NCBI GenBank assembly: GCA_963763135.1
Contig: CAVXNJ010000010.1
Span: forward strand, 496,001-560,000
Length of the DNA: 64,000 bases
Direction: 5' to 3'
Source of the DNA: JANMZO01 sp963763135
GTDB lineage: Bacteria; Actinomycetota; Acidimicrobiia; Acidimicrobiales; JANYDT01
Part shown: positions 40,895 through 50,133 of the stretch, piece after piece
Position numbering within the stretch: position 1 is the stretch's first letter
Layout of the letters: each line of letters begins with the position of its first letter
Program-made: the position numbers and the translations under genes
The notes under the pieces: model-generated
Database searches by the model: none
What the model was told of the DNA's origin: nothing
The model's input: the letters and a program-made list of their open reading frames with translations, nothing else

Positions 40895-43800
40895 CTATGC
40901 ATACTTAGCAAGACCTTTCGGCGTTGGGACGAAGCCGTGTTGCTTCAGCAGCGGCATGAGTTCTTCGGGCAGGGTTTCGAGCACGAGGCGCTTGAAGCGG
41001 CTGTGGCCGTCTCGTTCCTCACCGGTGCCGACCATCGCGGTGAGGGCCTTGACGACGGCCGATTCCCAGGTGCCGTCGAAGTCGCGAAGCGCAACAAGGC
41101 TCTTGCCGCCCTTCTCGATGTAGAGGCTCGGGAGGCCGTCGGCCAGTAGCACGTAGGCCCCCGCCGCTCGTTGCGGACCCTTCACCGGCCAGGGAATTGC
41201 CACGCCATAGGCATTCGCCGGATCGGTTGCCGCGACCACGACGACATCGGGTTCCTGCGGCGCTTCCCGAAACGCCCGCAGTCGATCGACCGCTCCCGGG
41301 ACGGCGAACTGCGCGCCACCGAGCCCGGCCACGAAGTAGCCCCGGCGGACCTGGCCGCCTTCTTCCAGCGCTTTGAGGATCGGGTACATGCCGGAAAAGC
41401 CACCCGGGATGCCCTCGGCCTTGATGGCTTCACGGGTAAGAACGCCGTGGCGTTCCAGCAACGTGACCGCAACGGCGTGAGCTCGGGCGGTTGCTTCCGT
41501 GCGTTCGGCCGCCATCCGGTCGCGTTTCGACACGTCGGTCAGATCAATATCGAGGCCGAGTTCACGCGAGACCAGCGACCAGCGGCCCTGGGCCTTCGGG
41601 GGACCGAGCGCGGTGAGGCTGGAGAGTCGCGGCCGACCCATGCGCCGGGTGGCCGAAGTCGGTGCAGTGGTTCGGCGCTTCGGTGACAGGGCCCGCACGG
41701 CGTTGAACGAGTCGTTCGTGACCTCACCGGCCCACACGAGATCCCATAGCGCGGCGATCGTCGCCGTGTCGTTGGCTCCTTGCAGTTCCCGGAAGAAGCA
41801 CGCGCCACGTCCGGCCAGAATCTCCCGGATACGTTCGTGCTCGGGTTCCGCTGGGCGGTCGGCGTGGCCCATCTCACGGGGTCTCGGGGCGAGGAGTGCG
41901 GCGGCATCGCGGTGGAACAGCATGACCTTGCCGTCGTCGTTGCTGAGTGAGCCGGCGCCGAGCCACACGATGTCGCCCGACGACAGCAGCTCATCGAACA
42001 TACGGGGCGAGTAGCGCGGCAAGCGGGCCGGAAGGATGTCGCGCTCGAGAACGCTGGCCGCCATCGGATAGCCCTGGAGTTGTCCGATGATCTCGTAGAG
42101 CCGGTCGACGCCACCGCCGATCACCGCGCTGCCGACACCGTGCCAGTCGGGCAGGAACCGGGCGAGGGCCTCGGTGGAGGTCGGCTCGATCTCCTTTCGC
42201 ATGAACGCCAGCGATCGCTGACGCAACGACCGCATGACCTCGACATCGCACCACTCGCGATGCGCGCCGTCGGGTCGGAACGCGCCACTGAGCAGCGCGC
42301 CGGTTTCCACTCGCCGTTTAAGACAACCCTCCGCCTCATCTTCGGCGACACCGAAACGCGATGCCATCTCCTCGGCGGTGAACGGACCCCGGGTACGTGA
42401 GTAACGCACCACGAGCGAGCCGAGCGGGCCAGCCGGATCGAAGGGATCCTTCGGATCGCCGGCCGTCCATTCGAGGAACGTCGACGGAAGGCCCGGGGGA
42501 ATGTGCACACCAAGCGCTTCCCGGTACCGACCGGCGTCTTCGGCCGCGATGTACCGGTCCTGGTTCGCCACCCGCACCAGCGCGACCCGGCGTTCACGAA
42601 TGAGCTGTTCGAGCGCGTCGATGGCCTTCACCTCAGCTGCGTCGGTTCGCTCCTGCACCTCGTCGAGCGTGAGATCACCAAGCCGCCGGAGAAGATCGTG
42701 AACGGAGTCGACGCTGCGGGCGTGACGCCGAGGATCGAGGCACTGCAGTTCCGCTTCGACCGCGGCGATAGCTCGTGGATCGAGCAGCTCACGCAGTTCC
42801 TCCGAGCCGAGCAGCTCGGCGAGCATGTCGCGATCCAAGGCCAGTGCGGCCGCTCGGCGTTCGGCGAGCGGCGCATCGCCGTCGTACATGAAGTTCGCGA
42901 TGTAGCCGAAGGCCAGCGACGAGGCGAACGGCGAGGGGTGGGCCATGTCGAGGCTGACCACCCGCACCTTCCGCGACTGCACGCCGCGAAGGAGGGTCTT
43001 GAGCGAGGACACATCGAACGAATCGCGCAGGCACTCACGGTACGTTTCGAGCAGGATCGGGAAGCTGCCGTAGCGACTCGCGACAGTTAGTAAGTTCGCA
43101 GACTTTTGCCGCTGCTTCCACAGCGGCGTGCGCGAACCGGGCTTGCGACGGGGCAGCAGCAGCGAGCGCGCCGCGTTCTCCCGGAAGCGGGCGGCGAACA
43201 GCGCCGAGTTGCCGACCTCGCTCATCACGAGCTCGTCGAGTTCCTCCGGGTCGATGAGTACGTAGTCGGATGGCGGTGCTTCGTCGGCTTCGGGAAGTCG
43301 CACGATGATGCCGTCGTCGCTCCAGATCGCCCGGGCGTCCATGTCGAGTCGATTGCGGATCTTCGACTCGATCGCCATGGCCCACGGGGCATGGACCTGC
43401 GCGCCGAACGGCGACAGCAGGCAGAGTTGCCAGTCGCCGAGTTCATCGCGGAACCGCTGGATCACGATCTGGCGGTCGGTCGGCAGCGCTCCACCGGTCG
43501 CTTCCTTCTCTTCCTCAATGTATGCGCGCAGATTTTTCCGGGCGAGCACATCGAGCGAGTACGTGTTCTCCAGCGTGTCTTCCGACATGGTGTCGACGGT
43601 GCGAACGAACTCGCCGATGGCCACGCCGAGTTCGTAGGGCCGGCCGATCTTGTCGCCGTGCCAGAACGGCATCTTGCCGGGCACGCCGGGGGCCGGGGTC
43701 ACCACGACCCGGTCTGGCGTGATGTCTTCGATGCGCCAGGTCGACGCGCCGAGGAGGAACGTCTCCCCGACGCGGCTTTCGAAGACCATCTCCTCGTCGA

Positions 43801-45496
43801 GTTCGCCGACCTTGGTTCCCTCGGGCGTGGTGACGCTGTAGAGACCACGGTCGGGAATCGTGCCGCCGCTCGTTACGGCCAACAACCGCGCGCCGGGGCG
43901 GGCCGTGAGCTGACCGGTGATGCGGTCCCAGGTGACGCGGGGACGAAGCTCGGCGAACTCATCACTCGGGTAGCGACCGCTGAGAAGGTCGAGAAGACCG
44001 GCGATCACGTCGTCGGAGATGTCGGAGAACGGGTATGCACCGAGCGCCATTGCCGTGACTTCGGCGACCGAGGAACCGTTGTCGTTCGAGGCGACGAGCG
44101 CGACGATCTGTTGGCAAAGCACGTCGATCGGATTGCGTGGCACCCGGGTCTCTTCAACGAGTCCTTCGACCATCCGCCGGGCCACGACCGCGGTGCTCAC
44201 GAGGTCGCCCCGGAACTTCGGGAACATACGGCCCCGGCTCGGCTCGCCGACCTGGTGACCGGCCCGACCGATCCGCTGGAGACCACTGGCCACGCTCGAC
44301 GGCGCTTCGACCTGGATCACCAGATCGATCGCACCCATGTCGATGCCGAGTTCCAGACTGCTCGTGGCGACGAGTGCGGGAAGCCGGCCAGCCTTCAGCG
44401 ACTCTTCGATTTCCAGCCGCTGCTCCCGGGCGATCGAGCCGTGGTGCGAGCGGACCAGTTCCTCACCGGCCAGCTCGTTGAGTTGCGCGGCGAGACGCTC
44501 CGACAGGCGGCGGGAGTTGACGAAGATCAACGTGCTCGTATGCGCGCGAATTAATTCGAGCAGGCGCGGGTAGATGGCCGGCCAGATCGACGTGCGCTGC
44601 TCCGGCGAACCGGCGGCCGCCCCGAGCATGACCGGTTCGCCGTCGGCATCGAGGACCGGCTTTCCTAACTCGGCCATGTCGTCGACCGGCACGATGATCT
44701 GGATGTCGAGGGTCTTGCGGACTCCCGTGTCGACCACGGCTACGGGACGGGCCCGCCACTGGCCGGTCGCGGCATCGACTTCGCGACCACCGAGATAGCG
44801 GGCCACTTCGTCGAGTGGCCGCTGGGTCGCTGAGAGCCCGATACGTTGCGGTGATGGATTACCTCCTGCGGCGACCACGGCTTCGAGCCGCTCCAGCGAC
44901 AGGGCAAGGTGCGCGCCGCGCTTGGTCGGCGCGAGCGCATGGATCTCGTCGATGATGATTGCTTCGACGTTGGCCAGGATGCTGCGGGCCTGCGAGGTGA
45001 GCAGCAGGTACAGCGATTCCGGGGTGGTGACCAGGATGTCGGGCGGGTTCTTCGCCAACTGCCGGCGCTCGGCTGCCGGGGTGTCGCCGGTCCGACTGGC
45101 GACGCGCACATCAGGCACGGGGAGCCCCTGCCGGCCGGCTTCGCGGGCAATGCCGACGAGTGGCGCTCGGAGATTGCGCTCGACGTCGTAGATCAGTGCC
45201 TTGAGGGGTGACACGTAGAGGACCCGCACACCGGCCTTCTTCGTCGGGTTGGCGTGCAGTCGGTCGAGAGCCCAGAGAAACGCCGCCAGGGTTTTCCCGG
45301 AGCCGGTCGGAGCCAGCACCAGCGTGTGGCTGCCTGACGCGATGGCCGCCCACCCGAGCTTCTGAGCCGGAGTGGGGGCATCGAAGGTGCGCTCAAACCA
45401 CGCTTTGGTGATCGTGGAGAACTGACCCAACGGGTCGGTACCGGGCGCAGCCGACTCACCCAGAGGAGTCTTCGGTGCTTTCGTGCGAGTGGCCAC
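40895..45496 (-). CDS. lhr: Lhr-type superfamily 2 DNA helicase
   Basis: 1533 residues, full length for actinobacterial Lhr. The helicase core has LVLAPTGSGKTLAAFLWALD (Walker A), IIIDEIHALAPTKRG (DEIH), GLSATQRPLDEVARYLGG (SAT), LIFVNSRRLSERLAAQLNEL and RIGRAGHQVGEPSRGRMFP (motif VI). The long C-terminal half (LLRGVQSRKVRVVSLDM ... GVLTREAIKAEGIPGGFSG) carries the winged-helix and beta-barrel Lhr domains. Lhr is a 3'-5' helicase induced by DNA damage in mycobacteria. It stands alone with a 177-base upstream gap. Confidence 0.96.
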   Translation of the reverse strand: MATRTKAPKTPLGESAAPGTDPLGQFSTITKAWFERTFDAPTPAQKLGWAAIASGSHTLVLAPTGSGKTLAAFLWALDRLHANPTKKAGVRVLYVSPLKALIYDVERNLRAPLVGIAREAGRQGLPVPDVRVASRTGDTPAAERRQLAKNPPDILVTTPESLYLLLTSQARSILANVEAIIIDEIHALAPTKRGAHLALSLERLEAVVAAGGNPSPQRIGLSATQRPLDEVARYLGGREVDAATGQWRARPVAVVDTGVRKTLDIQIIVPVDDMAELGKPVLDADGEPVMLGAAAGSPEQRTSIWPAIYPRLLELIRAHTSTLIFVNSRRLSERLAAQLNELAGEELVRSHHGSIAREQRLEIEESLKAGRLPALVATSSLELGIDMGAIDLVIQVEAPSSVASGLQRIGRAGHQVGEPSRGRMFPKFRGDLVSTAVVARRMVEGLVEETRVPRNPIDVLCQQIVALVASNDNGSSVAEVTAMALGAYPFSDISDDVIAGLLDLLSGRYPSDEFAELRPRVTWDRITGQLTARPGARLLAVTSGGTIPDRGLYSVTTPEGTKVGELDEEMVFESRVGETFLLGASTWRIEDITPDRVVVTPAPGVPGKMPFWHGDKIGRPYELGVAIGEFVRTVDTMSEDTLENTYSLDVLARKNLRAYIEEEKEATGGALPTDRQIVIQRFRDELGDWQLCLLSPFGAQVHAPWAMAIESKIRNRLDMDARAIWSDDGIIVRLPEADEAPPSDYVLIDPEELDELVMSEVGNSALFAARFRENAARSLLLPRRKPGSRTPLWKQRQKSANLLTVASRYGSFPILLETYRECLRDSFDVSSLKTLLRGVQSRKVRVVSLDMAHPSPFASSLAFGYIANFMYDGDAPLAERRAAALALDRDMLAELLGSEELRELLDPRAIAAVEAELQCLDPRRHARSVDSVHDLLRRLGDLTLDEVQERTDAAEVKAIDALEQLIRERRVALVRVANQDRYIAAEDAGRYREALGVHIPPGLPSTFLEWTAGDPKDPFDPAGPLGSLVVRYSRTRGPFTAEEMASRFGVAEDEAEGCLKRRVETGALLSGAFRPDGAHREWCDVEVMRSLRQRSLAFMRKEIEPTSTEALARFLPDWHGVGSAVIGGGVDRLYEIIGQLQGYPMAASVLERDILPARLPRYSPRMFDELLSSGDIVWLGAGSLSNDDGKVMLFHRDAAALLAPRPREMGHADRPAEPEHERIREILAGRGACFFRELQGANDTATIAALWDLVWAGEVTNDSFNAVRALSPKRRTTAPTSATRRMGRPRLSSLTALGPPKAQGRWSLVSRELGLDIDLTDVSKRDRMAAERTEATARAHAVAVTLLERHGVLTREAIKAEGIPGGFSGMYPILKALEEGGQVRRGYFVAGLGGAQFAVPGAVDRLRAFREAPQEPDVVVVAATDPANAYGVAIPWPVKGPQRAAGAYVLLADGLPSLYIEKGGKSLVALRDFDGTWESAVVKALTAMVGTGEERDGHSRFKRLVLETLPEELMPLLKQHGFVPTPKGLAKYA

Positions 45497-45673
45497 CCCT
45501 AGAGGCTACGCAACCGGTGTGACAATCTCGACGGGGGCGACCCGACCCCTGTGGTTCCGGTCTCCCAACCCGGCGAAAACCGGCCAATACAACCATCACA
45601 TTCCCCGCAGTCAGGTACCAAGCCACCCCGAGTTGGGCGACCAACGCCACCCGGGTGGGTACCAACCAAGAAC
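45497..45673. other. Intergenic region upstream of lhr with paired GGTACCAA motifs
   Basis: Contains GGTACCAA near 45613 and 45655 and a small hairpin, GTTGG/CCAAC, near 45635. A similar GGGTACCAA ... GAGTTGGG arrangement occurs at about 62344. It holds the lhr promoter and the end of the phzF operon. No gene seen. Confidence 0.4.
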
Positions 45674-46516
45674 CTACGAGTTGGCGATGGTGACGGTGCC
45701 GTCGATGCAGGTGACCGTGTCGCCACCGATCCAGATCGGTCCGCCGTCTTCATGATCGACGTATACGCGTCCGGCCCGGCCGATCACCGTGCCCTGACTT
45801 GCGACGTAGGGGCCGCTCACCTTCTCCGTGCCGATCAACCACTGGGCCACCGATGCATTGAGGCTGCCCGTGACCGGGTCTTCGAACACCACCCCGTTCG
45901 ACGGATACAAGCCACGAACCTCGTAGGCGAAGGGCGACCCGGGCGGGTAGAAGCCGATAACACCAAGCTTCAGTTCTCCGTTGGGTCGCGGCTTCACGGC
46001 GAGCACGGTGTCGGCATCTCGCAGCAACACGCCGATCCAGCCGGGGCCATTGTCGGCCCACTGCATGGCGATCACCTGGTCGGCATCGATCTGCAGTTGC
46101 GCGAGCACTTCGGTCTGCGTTGCGTCGTCGACGTCGCCCGACCTCAACAGCGGCGGCGCCGCGAACGCCAATCGTTCCCCAACCCGACGAATCGTCACCA
46201 GCCCCACGCCGCACTCCTGGACGATGCGATCAGACTGCTTTGCCTTTCCTCCACTCGCCAGCCAGACATGGCAGGAACCGAGGGTCGGGTGACCGGCGAA
46301 CGGAAGCTCTGACGTTGCCGTGAAGATGCGGACCCGGTAGTCGGCCTCGGGATCAGTCGGTGGTACGAGGAAGGTGGTTTCAGACAGGTTGGTCCAGTTG
46401 GCGAACCGCTGCATGTCTGCGTCTGACAGTCCCTCACCATCGATCACCACGGCTAGCGGGTTTCCGAGATACGGAACTGCGGTGAACACATCAACTTGCT
46501 GGAAGCGTCGGATCAT
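45674..46516 (-). CDS. PhzF-family isomerase/epimerase-like protein
   Basis: 280 residues. FTAVPYLGNPLAVVID, NLSETTFLVPP with the catalytic Glu, and TSELPFAGHPTLGSCHVWL are the PhzF signature segments; GVVFEDPVTGSLNASVAQWL is in the second half. PhzF members are diaminopimelate-epimerase-fold isomerases; most have unknown substrates. It starts 16 bases after crtL and is the last gene of the metallopeptidase-crtL-phzF operon. Confidence 0.9.
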   Translation of the reverse strand: MIRRFQQVDVFTAVPYLGNPLAVVIDGEGLSDADMQRFANWTNLSETTFLVPPTDPEADYRVRIFTATSELPFAGHPTLGSCHVWLASGGKAKQSDRIVQECGVGLVTIRRVGERLAFAAPPLLRSGDVDDATQTEVLAQLQIDADQVIAMQWADNGPGWIGVLLRDADTVLAVKPRPNGELKLGVIGFYPPGSPFAYEVRGLYPSNGVVFEDPVTGSLNASVAQWLIGTEKVSGPYVASQGTVIGRAGRVYVDHEDGGPIWIGGDTVTCIDGTVTIANS

Positions 46517-46532
46517 GAACGCTGATTGTTGC

Positions 46533-47753
46533 TCACCCGAGAAGCGAACGGACGAGCATTAACGGGTTACCCGTGGCCAGACGACGTTGGAGGCGAACGG
46601 GTGCCTTGCGGAACAGCGTCCACATCACACCGCTCAGTTGGGCCGCTCCGGCATCGCCACTCAAGTAGATCGCGGTTTGTGCTGGATCGAGTTTGAAGAA
46701 CGTGTCGAAAAAAAGCCGGGTGTCGGTCTGGTTCATGGTCAGCAACCGCTCGAGCCCATAGGTCTCCAGCCGACGGGCCTTGCGACGATCAGGGCTCCAC
46801 AGCACACTCCAACACCTGTCCGTGATCTCGCGTCCGGGCAGCGGACCGGAGTCGCCCACAACCGTCGCCAGAGCCAGAGCCGACCGAAACGACGATGCGA
46901 TGGAGTATCCCGTAGCCGGGTGCACCAGGGCCGCGGCAGCACCGATCGGGACGACCCGTTGGCCATGACGAGGCAGTGCGACATCCATGGGAAACGAGAC
47001 CGATTCGGTGCTCTCTTCGCTCTCGATTACGACGCCAAGATCGTCGAGCCGCTGACGCAACCGCTTCTCCAACTCCGTTGGATCGAGCCCACCCCTTCGA
47101 GCAAGCGACGTTTCTTCGAACAGCCACCGGCCCCCACCGAAGGACAGCGCATACAGAAATGAGGCGTCGCCTCGATTGGGACCGCGCCAGTCCATCAGCA
47201 CGCACGTGTCCTCCTTGAAAGGGGTACTACGCGCGCGTACCTTTAACCCGTACGCGGTCTGCAGCACCGGAGGCGTTGGGACGGAAGCGGTTTCTCGGGC
47301 GACGAAGGCCGATCCGGACCCGGTGCCATCGAAAACCAAGCGGGCCTCAAGTGTTTCCCCGTCTGCGAGGGTGACGGCACAGGTCTCACCCGCATCACGA
47401 ATCGCAACAGCGGTCCCAACCCGAACCGCGACGTGGCCAGTGGCCTCGGCCGCTCGACGAAAGCCAAGGCGAACGCGTTCGTTATCGAGCACTCCGTACG
47501 GCCGGCCCACCGAATGCTCCCGGTCACCCACAACGGCAACGGAATCCCATCGGGTCGCAAACGGATCCGAGACCCCCGATACCTCGGCCATGGCCGTGGT
47601 CCATTGATAGGTCCACATACCGTATGTCTGGTGCCAACCCGCATCAGGATCGGGGGCAACCACAACGGCATCGACCCCGTGCCCCGTCAGTGCGGCGGTC
47701 AGCGACCACGCGGCCGGTCCCGAACCGAGCACAACCGCGGGAATTGGGTTCAT
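46533..47753 (-). CDS. Lycopene cyclase (CrtL/CrtY family)
   Basis: 406 residues. The FAD-binding N-terminus is VVLGSGPAAWSLTAALTGHG. CVLMDWRGPNRG, VSFPMDVALPRHGQRVVPIG, AAALVHPATGYSIASSF and MNQTDTRLFFDTFFKLDP follow the order seen in plant/bacterial lycopene beta-cyclases. It would close the ends of lycopene to make beta- or gamma-carotene. No other carotenoid gene is in the window. It begins seven bases after the metallopeptidase gene and 16 bases before phzF, so it is transcribed with them. Confidence 0.85.
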   Translation of the reverse strand: MNPIPAVVLGSGPAAWSLTAALTGHGVDAVVVAPDPDAGWHQTYGMWTYQWTTAMAEVSGVSDPFATRWDSVAVVGDREHSVGRPYGVLDNERVRLGFRRAAEATGHVAVRVGTAVAIRDAGETCAVTLADGETLEARLVFDGTGSGSAFVARETASVPTPPVLQTAYGLKVRARSTPFKEDTCVLMDWRGPNRGDASFLYALSFGGGRWLFEETSLARRGGLDPTELEKRLRQRLDDLGVVIESEESTESVSFPMDVALPRHGQRVVPIGAAAALVHPATGYSIASSFRSALALATVVGDSGPLPGREITDRCWSVLWSPDRRKARRLETYGLERLLTMNQTDTRLFFDTFFKLDPAQTAIYLSGDAGAAQLSGVMWTLFRKAPVRLQRRLATGNPLMLVRSLLG

Positions 47754-47760
47754 CAGTCAC

Positions 47761-49212
47761 TCATGATGACACGGGGGATCCACAATCCTGGACCGACCCA
47801 AGTACCCCTTTGCGGTACGCAGCCACTTGCTCGAAGCCCGTGCCGAAGTCCTTCGCTGATCCCTTGGCCGCGTATTCGAGGAGGGTTCGGACACCTTCGT
47901 CGACGTCACCCGGGCTGAGAAGCGATGACTCGGGATCGTCTGGTTGGTACATCGATCCGGTCCATGCCCCTACGGTGCAGATGGCCCTCAGCCATACCGG
48001 CTTTGAGGTGGGATCGGCGCCGGTCACGGTCTCGTGGACGATGGCCTGAGCCAGGGCCAATTCGGTTCCGGCCCCCATGTCACCGATGGTGTCGTAAAGC
48101 GTCCTCAACGTCGCTTCGGAATAGAGCAGCGTGTTGGTGTCGGAGCACCAGGCCAACTGCTCGTCGTTGAATCCTTCAGGCGACCTGGGGGGCGACGAGC
48201 AGAACGCCAGACCGTCGGCCGGCTTCATCTCCGGGGTGGGACCCGCTCCGAGTTCCTCCCGCCAGAACTTGTCGATGCGGGGTCGGAGGGTTGACACGAC
48301 CTGATCGAAGGGAAGGTTGCCGCCCCGGAACCGCTCCTTGAACGACCGGTAGGGCACGGCCACGAGTGTTGGAAGCTCATCTTCGTAATCTGCGCAGACC
48401 TTGGCCCCACCGTCGAAGCCCTCCTGAAAGGCGCGGATGCGGTCGAACGCGGTGCCGTGCGCGCCGAGATCGTCGCCGGTCATTCCGAGGCTGTCACGAA
48501 ATTCCACGAAACCTGACAGCGACCGGTCGAGGTCCTTATCGCGAAGCTTGGCGAGAACGGGGTCGGTGGATGGGTTCAGGCTGGCCGCCCAGGATCCGGC
48601 GAAGCAGTCGGCCTGTTGTTCGAGTGTCACGCCGTCGAGGTAGGTGAGGTCCTGGCGATGTTGGATCGAGTGGCCCCATTCGTGGGCGAGCACGATCGCA
48701 AGCAGAAACGGCCCGTAACGCTTCTCCAGACGGGGAAACAGCCCCTGGTCATCCCAGGCAATGAAGTCGGACTCCGGACAGTAGAACGCGTTCTGCTGTA
48801 CGAGCAGATACGGCATCCCGACGCCACCACAGGGTGGGATTGTCGAATCCTGGCTGTATGCGTAGATGCCCCCTTTGATGGGCCGGAACGCTCGACCGTA
48901 GACCCGAGGCATGGTCCTGCCCCAGTACCCAGCGACGCTTTTCAGTGTGGCCCGCAGCACCGAGTCGTACGGCTTTTTGGACCGCGGCACCCTCGTGCTG
49001 GAGGCGCTCCCGATGGAGGTTGACGTTGACGTTGAGTCCGCAGGGGTGCTGGTGGTGGACGAAGAAGTCGATGCGACGGGCCCGGCCTGCGGCTTTGTGG
49101 AGGTCTGGCAACCGGTGGCGATCACGCTCAGCGCCAGCACCGCGAACACCAGGCCACGGCGCAAGCGCGAACCTACCGCCACTCCGCCTCGATGGTCATC
49201 TCGCCACATCAT
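47761..49212 (-). CDS. Lipoprotein neutral zinc metallopeptidase
   Basis: About 483 residues. A lipoprotein signal (GLVFAVLALSVIATGC) is followed by a Ser/Thr-rich linker of about 40 residues. The peptidase core has LAHEWGHSIQHR (H-E-x-x-H zinc site) and LEQQADCFAGSW (third ligand region), the pattern of the predicted neutral zinc metallopeptidase family. It probably acts outside the cell on proteins. The start is uncertain: ATGs at 49212 and 49209, GTG at 49272, and an internal GTG nearer the signal are all possible. It leads the operon with crtL and phzF. Confidence 0.85.
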   Translation of the reverse strand: MMWRDDHRGGVAVGSRLRRGLVFAVLALSVIATGCQTSTKPQAGPVASTSSSTTSTPADSTSTSTSIGSASSTRVPRSKKPYDSVLRATLKSVAGYWGRTMPRVYGRAFRPIKGGIYAYSQDSTIPPCGGVGMPYLLVQQNAFYCPESDFIAWDDQGLFPRLEKRYGPFLLAIVLAHEWGHSIQHRQDLTYLDGVTLEQQADCFAGSWAASLNPSTDPVLAKLRDKDLDRSLSGFVEFRDSLGMTGDDLGAHGTAFDRIRAFQEGFDGGAKVCADYEDELPTLVAVPYRSFKERFRGGNLPFDQVVSTLRPRIDKFWREELGAGPTPEMKPADGLAFCSSPPRSPEGFNDEQLAWCSDTNTLLYSEATLRTLYDTIGDMGAGTELALAQAIVHETVTGADPTSKPVWLRAICTVGAWTGSMYQPDDPESSLLSPGDVDEGVRTLLEYAAKGSAKDFGTGFEQVAAYRKGVLGSVQDCGSPVSS

Positions 49213-49329
49213 GTGAAGTATCGGCAGTTCATGCGTTGAAGAACAGGTTCTAGTATCCGAAACCCATTTCACCAGGTTTGAACACTGATGCCGGGATCGC
49301 CGCCTTCGCTGCGAAATCCCAGCGACCTC

Positions 49330-50133
49330 TCATGCCGGGGATTTCAGCGATCGTTGAAGCGCAGCCCGCTCGCGAATGATGCGACCCTCCAGCCGGCCGT
49401 CGTTTGACCGGGATACGACGCCAACGCTGTACAGCGTGACCGGTTGACCGATGCACGCGGCCGGAGCGTCGACGCCACCGCAGTAGCGACCGTGCTGGGT
49501 GACGTGAAAGGCCACTCGAGCGCCCACGGAGAACAATTCATCGATGATCGTCGACTCCACATCGAGCAACGGGGCAGCGGTGCCCAACGGGTGATCGTCG
49601 ACGAGAAGTCGGTCGCCGGGCTGGAGCGCTGCGCCCGCGTTCAACCACGAACGCACGTCGGCCTCGGCCAGTGGGTTGGCCGTCCCGATTGGCGTGTCCC
49701 ATGGGGCGATGGCGGGACGTTCGACCGGCTCGGCGATCCCGTCACCGAGCTGCCGCTTACGGCTGTAATAGTCCTCGATCGCGTAGTTCGATGTCAGCTT
49801 GGTGCCGTTCCAGCGGTACAGCCCGATCCCGCCCCACGATGCCATGCGACCGTTGTGACGGGCCGAGGCACCATGCTGGGAAAACCGCATCGCCAGGCGG
49901 TCCTCGGTGAATGCGATCTCGTGAACGGTCATTCCCAGTCCGGGGAACTGCTCAAGCTGGCGCACGACCGCCGGCACGTACACGTCGTCGCGCGGTCCGA
50001 GCTCGGTTCCGCCCATGTGGAGGATGTAGTCGGGTTCCATGATCTGCGCGCATACGGTGGCGTCTTGACACAGCAGATAGTCGATTACGTAACGACGCAT
50101 GAGCGCCACGAACGGGTGCGAGCTGACGCTCAT
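49330..50133 (-). CDS. Tandem SnoaL/NTF2-like protein
   Basis: 267 residues. The first NTF2-like domain runs from VALMRRYVIDYLLCQDATVC to ASWGGIGLYRWNGTKLTSNY. A second, shorter one runs through WLNAGAALQPGDRLLVDDHP to SVGVVSRSNDGRLEGRIIRERAALQ. Many such proteins act on polyketide or steroid intermediates or as isomerases/hydratases in degradation clusters. ATG 50133 overlaps the ligase stop (ATGA, 50130-50133). The continuous 803-residue frame that joins it to the ligase is caused by a frameshift, so this gene is annotated separately. Last gene of the beta-oxidation operon. Confidence 0.75.
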   Translation of the reverse strand: MSVSSHPFVALMRRYVIDYLLCQDATVCAQIMEPDYILHMGGTELGPRDDVYVPAVVRQLEQFPGLGMTVHEIAFTEDRLAMRFSQHGASARHNGRMASWGGIGLYRWNGTKLTSNYAIEDYYSRKRQLGDGIAEPVERPAIAPWDTPIGTANPLAEADVRSWLNAGAALQPGDRLLVDDHPLGTAAPLLDVESTIIDELFSVGARVAFHVTQHGRYCGGVDAPAACIGQPVTLYSVGVVSRSNDGRLEGRIIRERAALQRSLKSPA

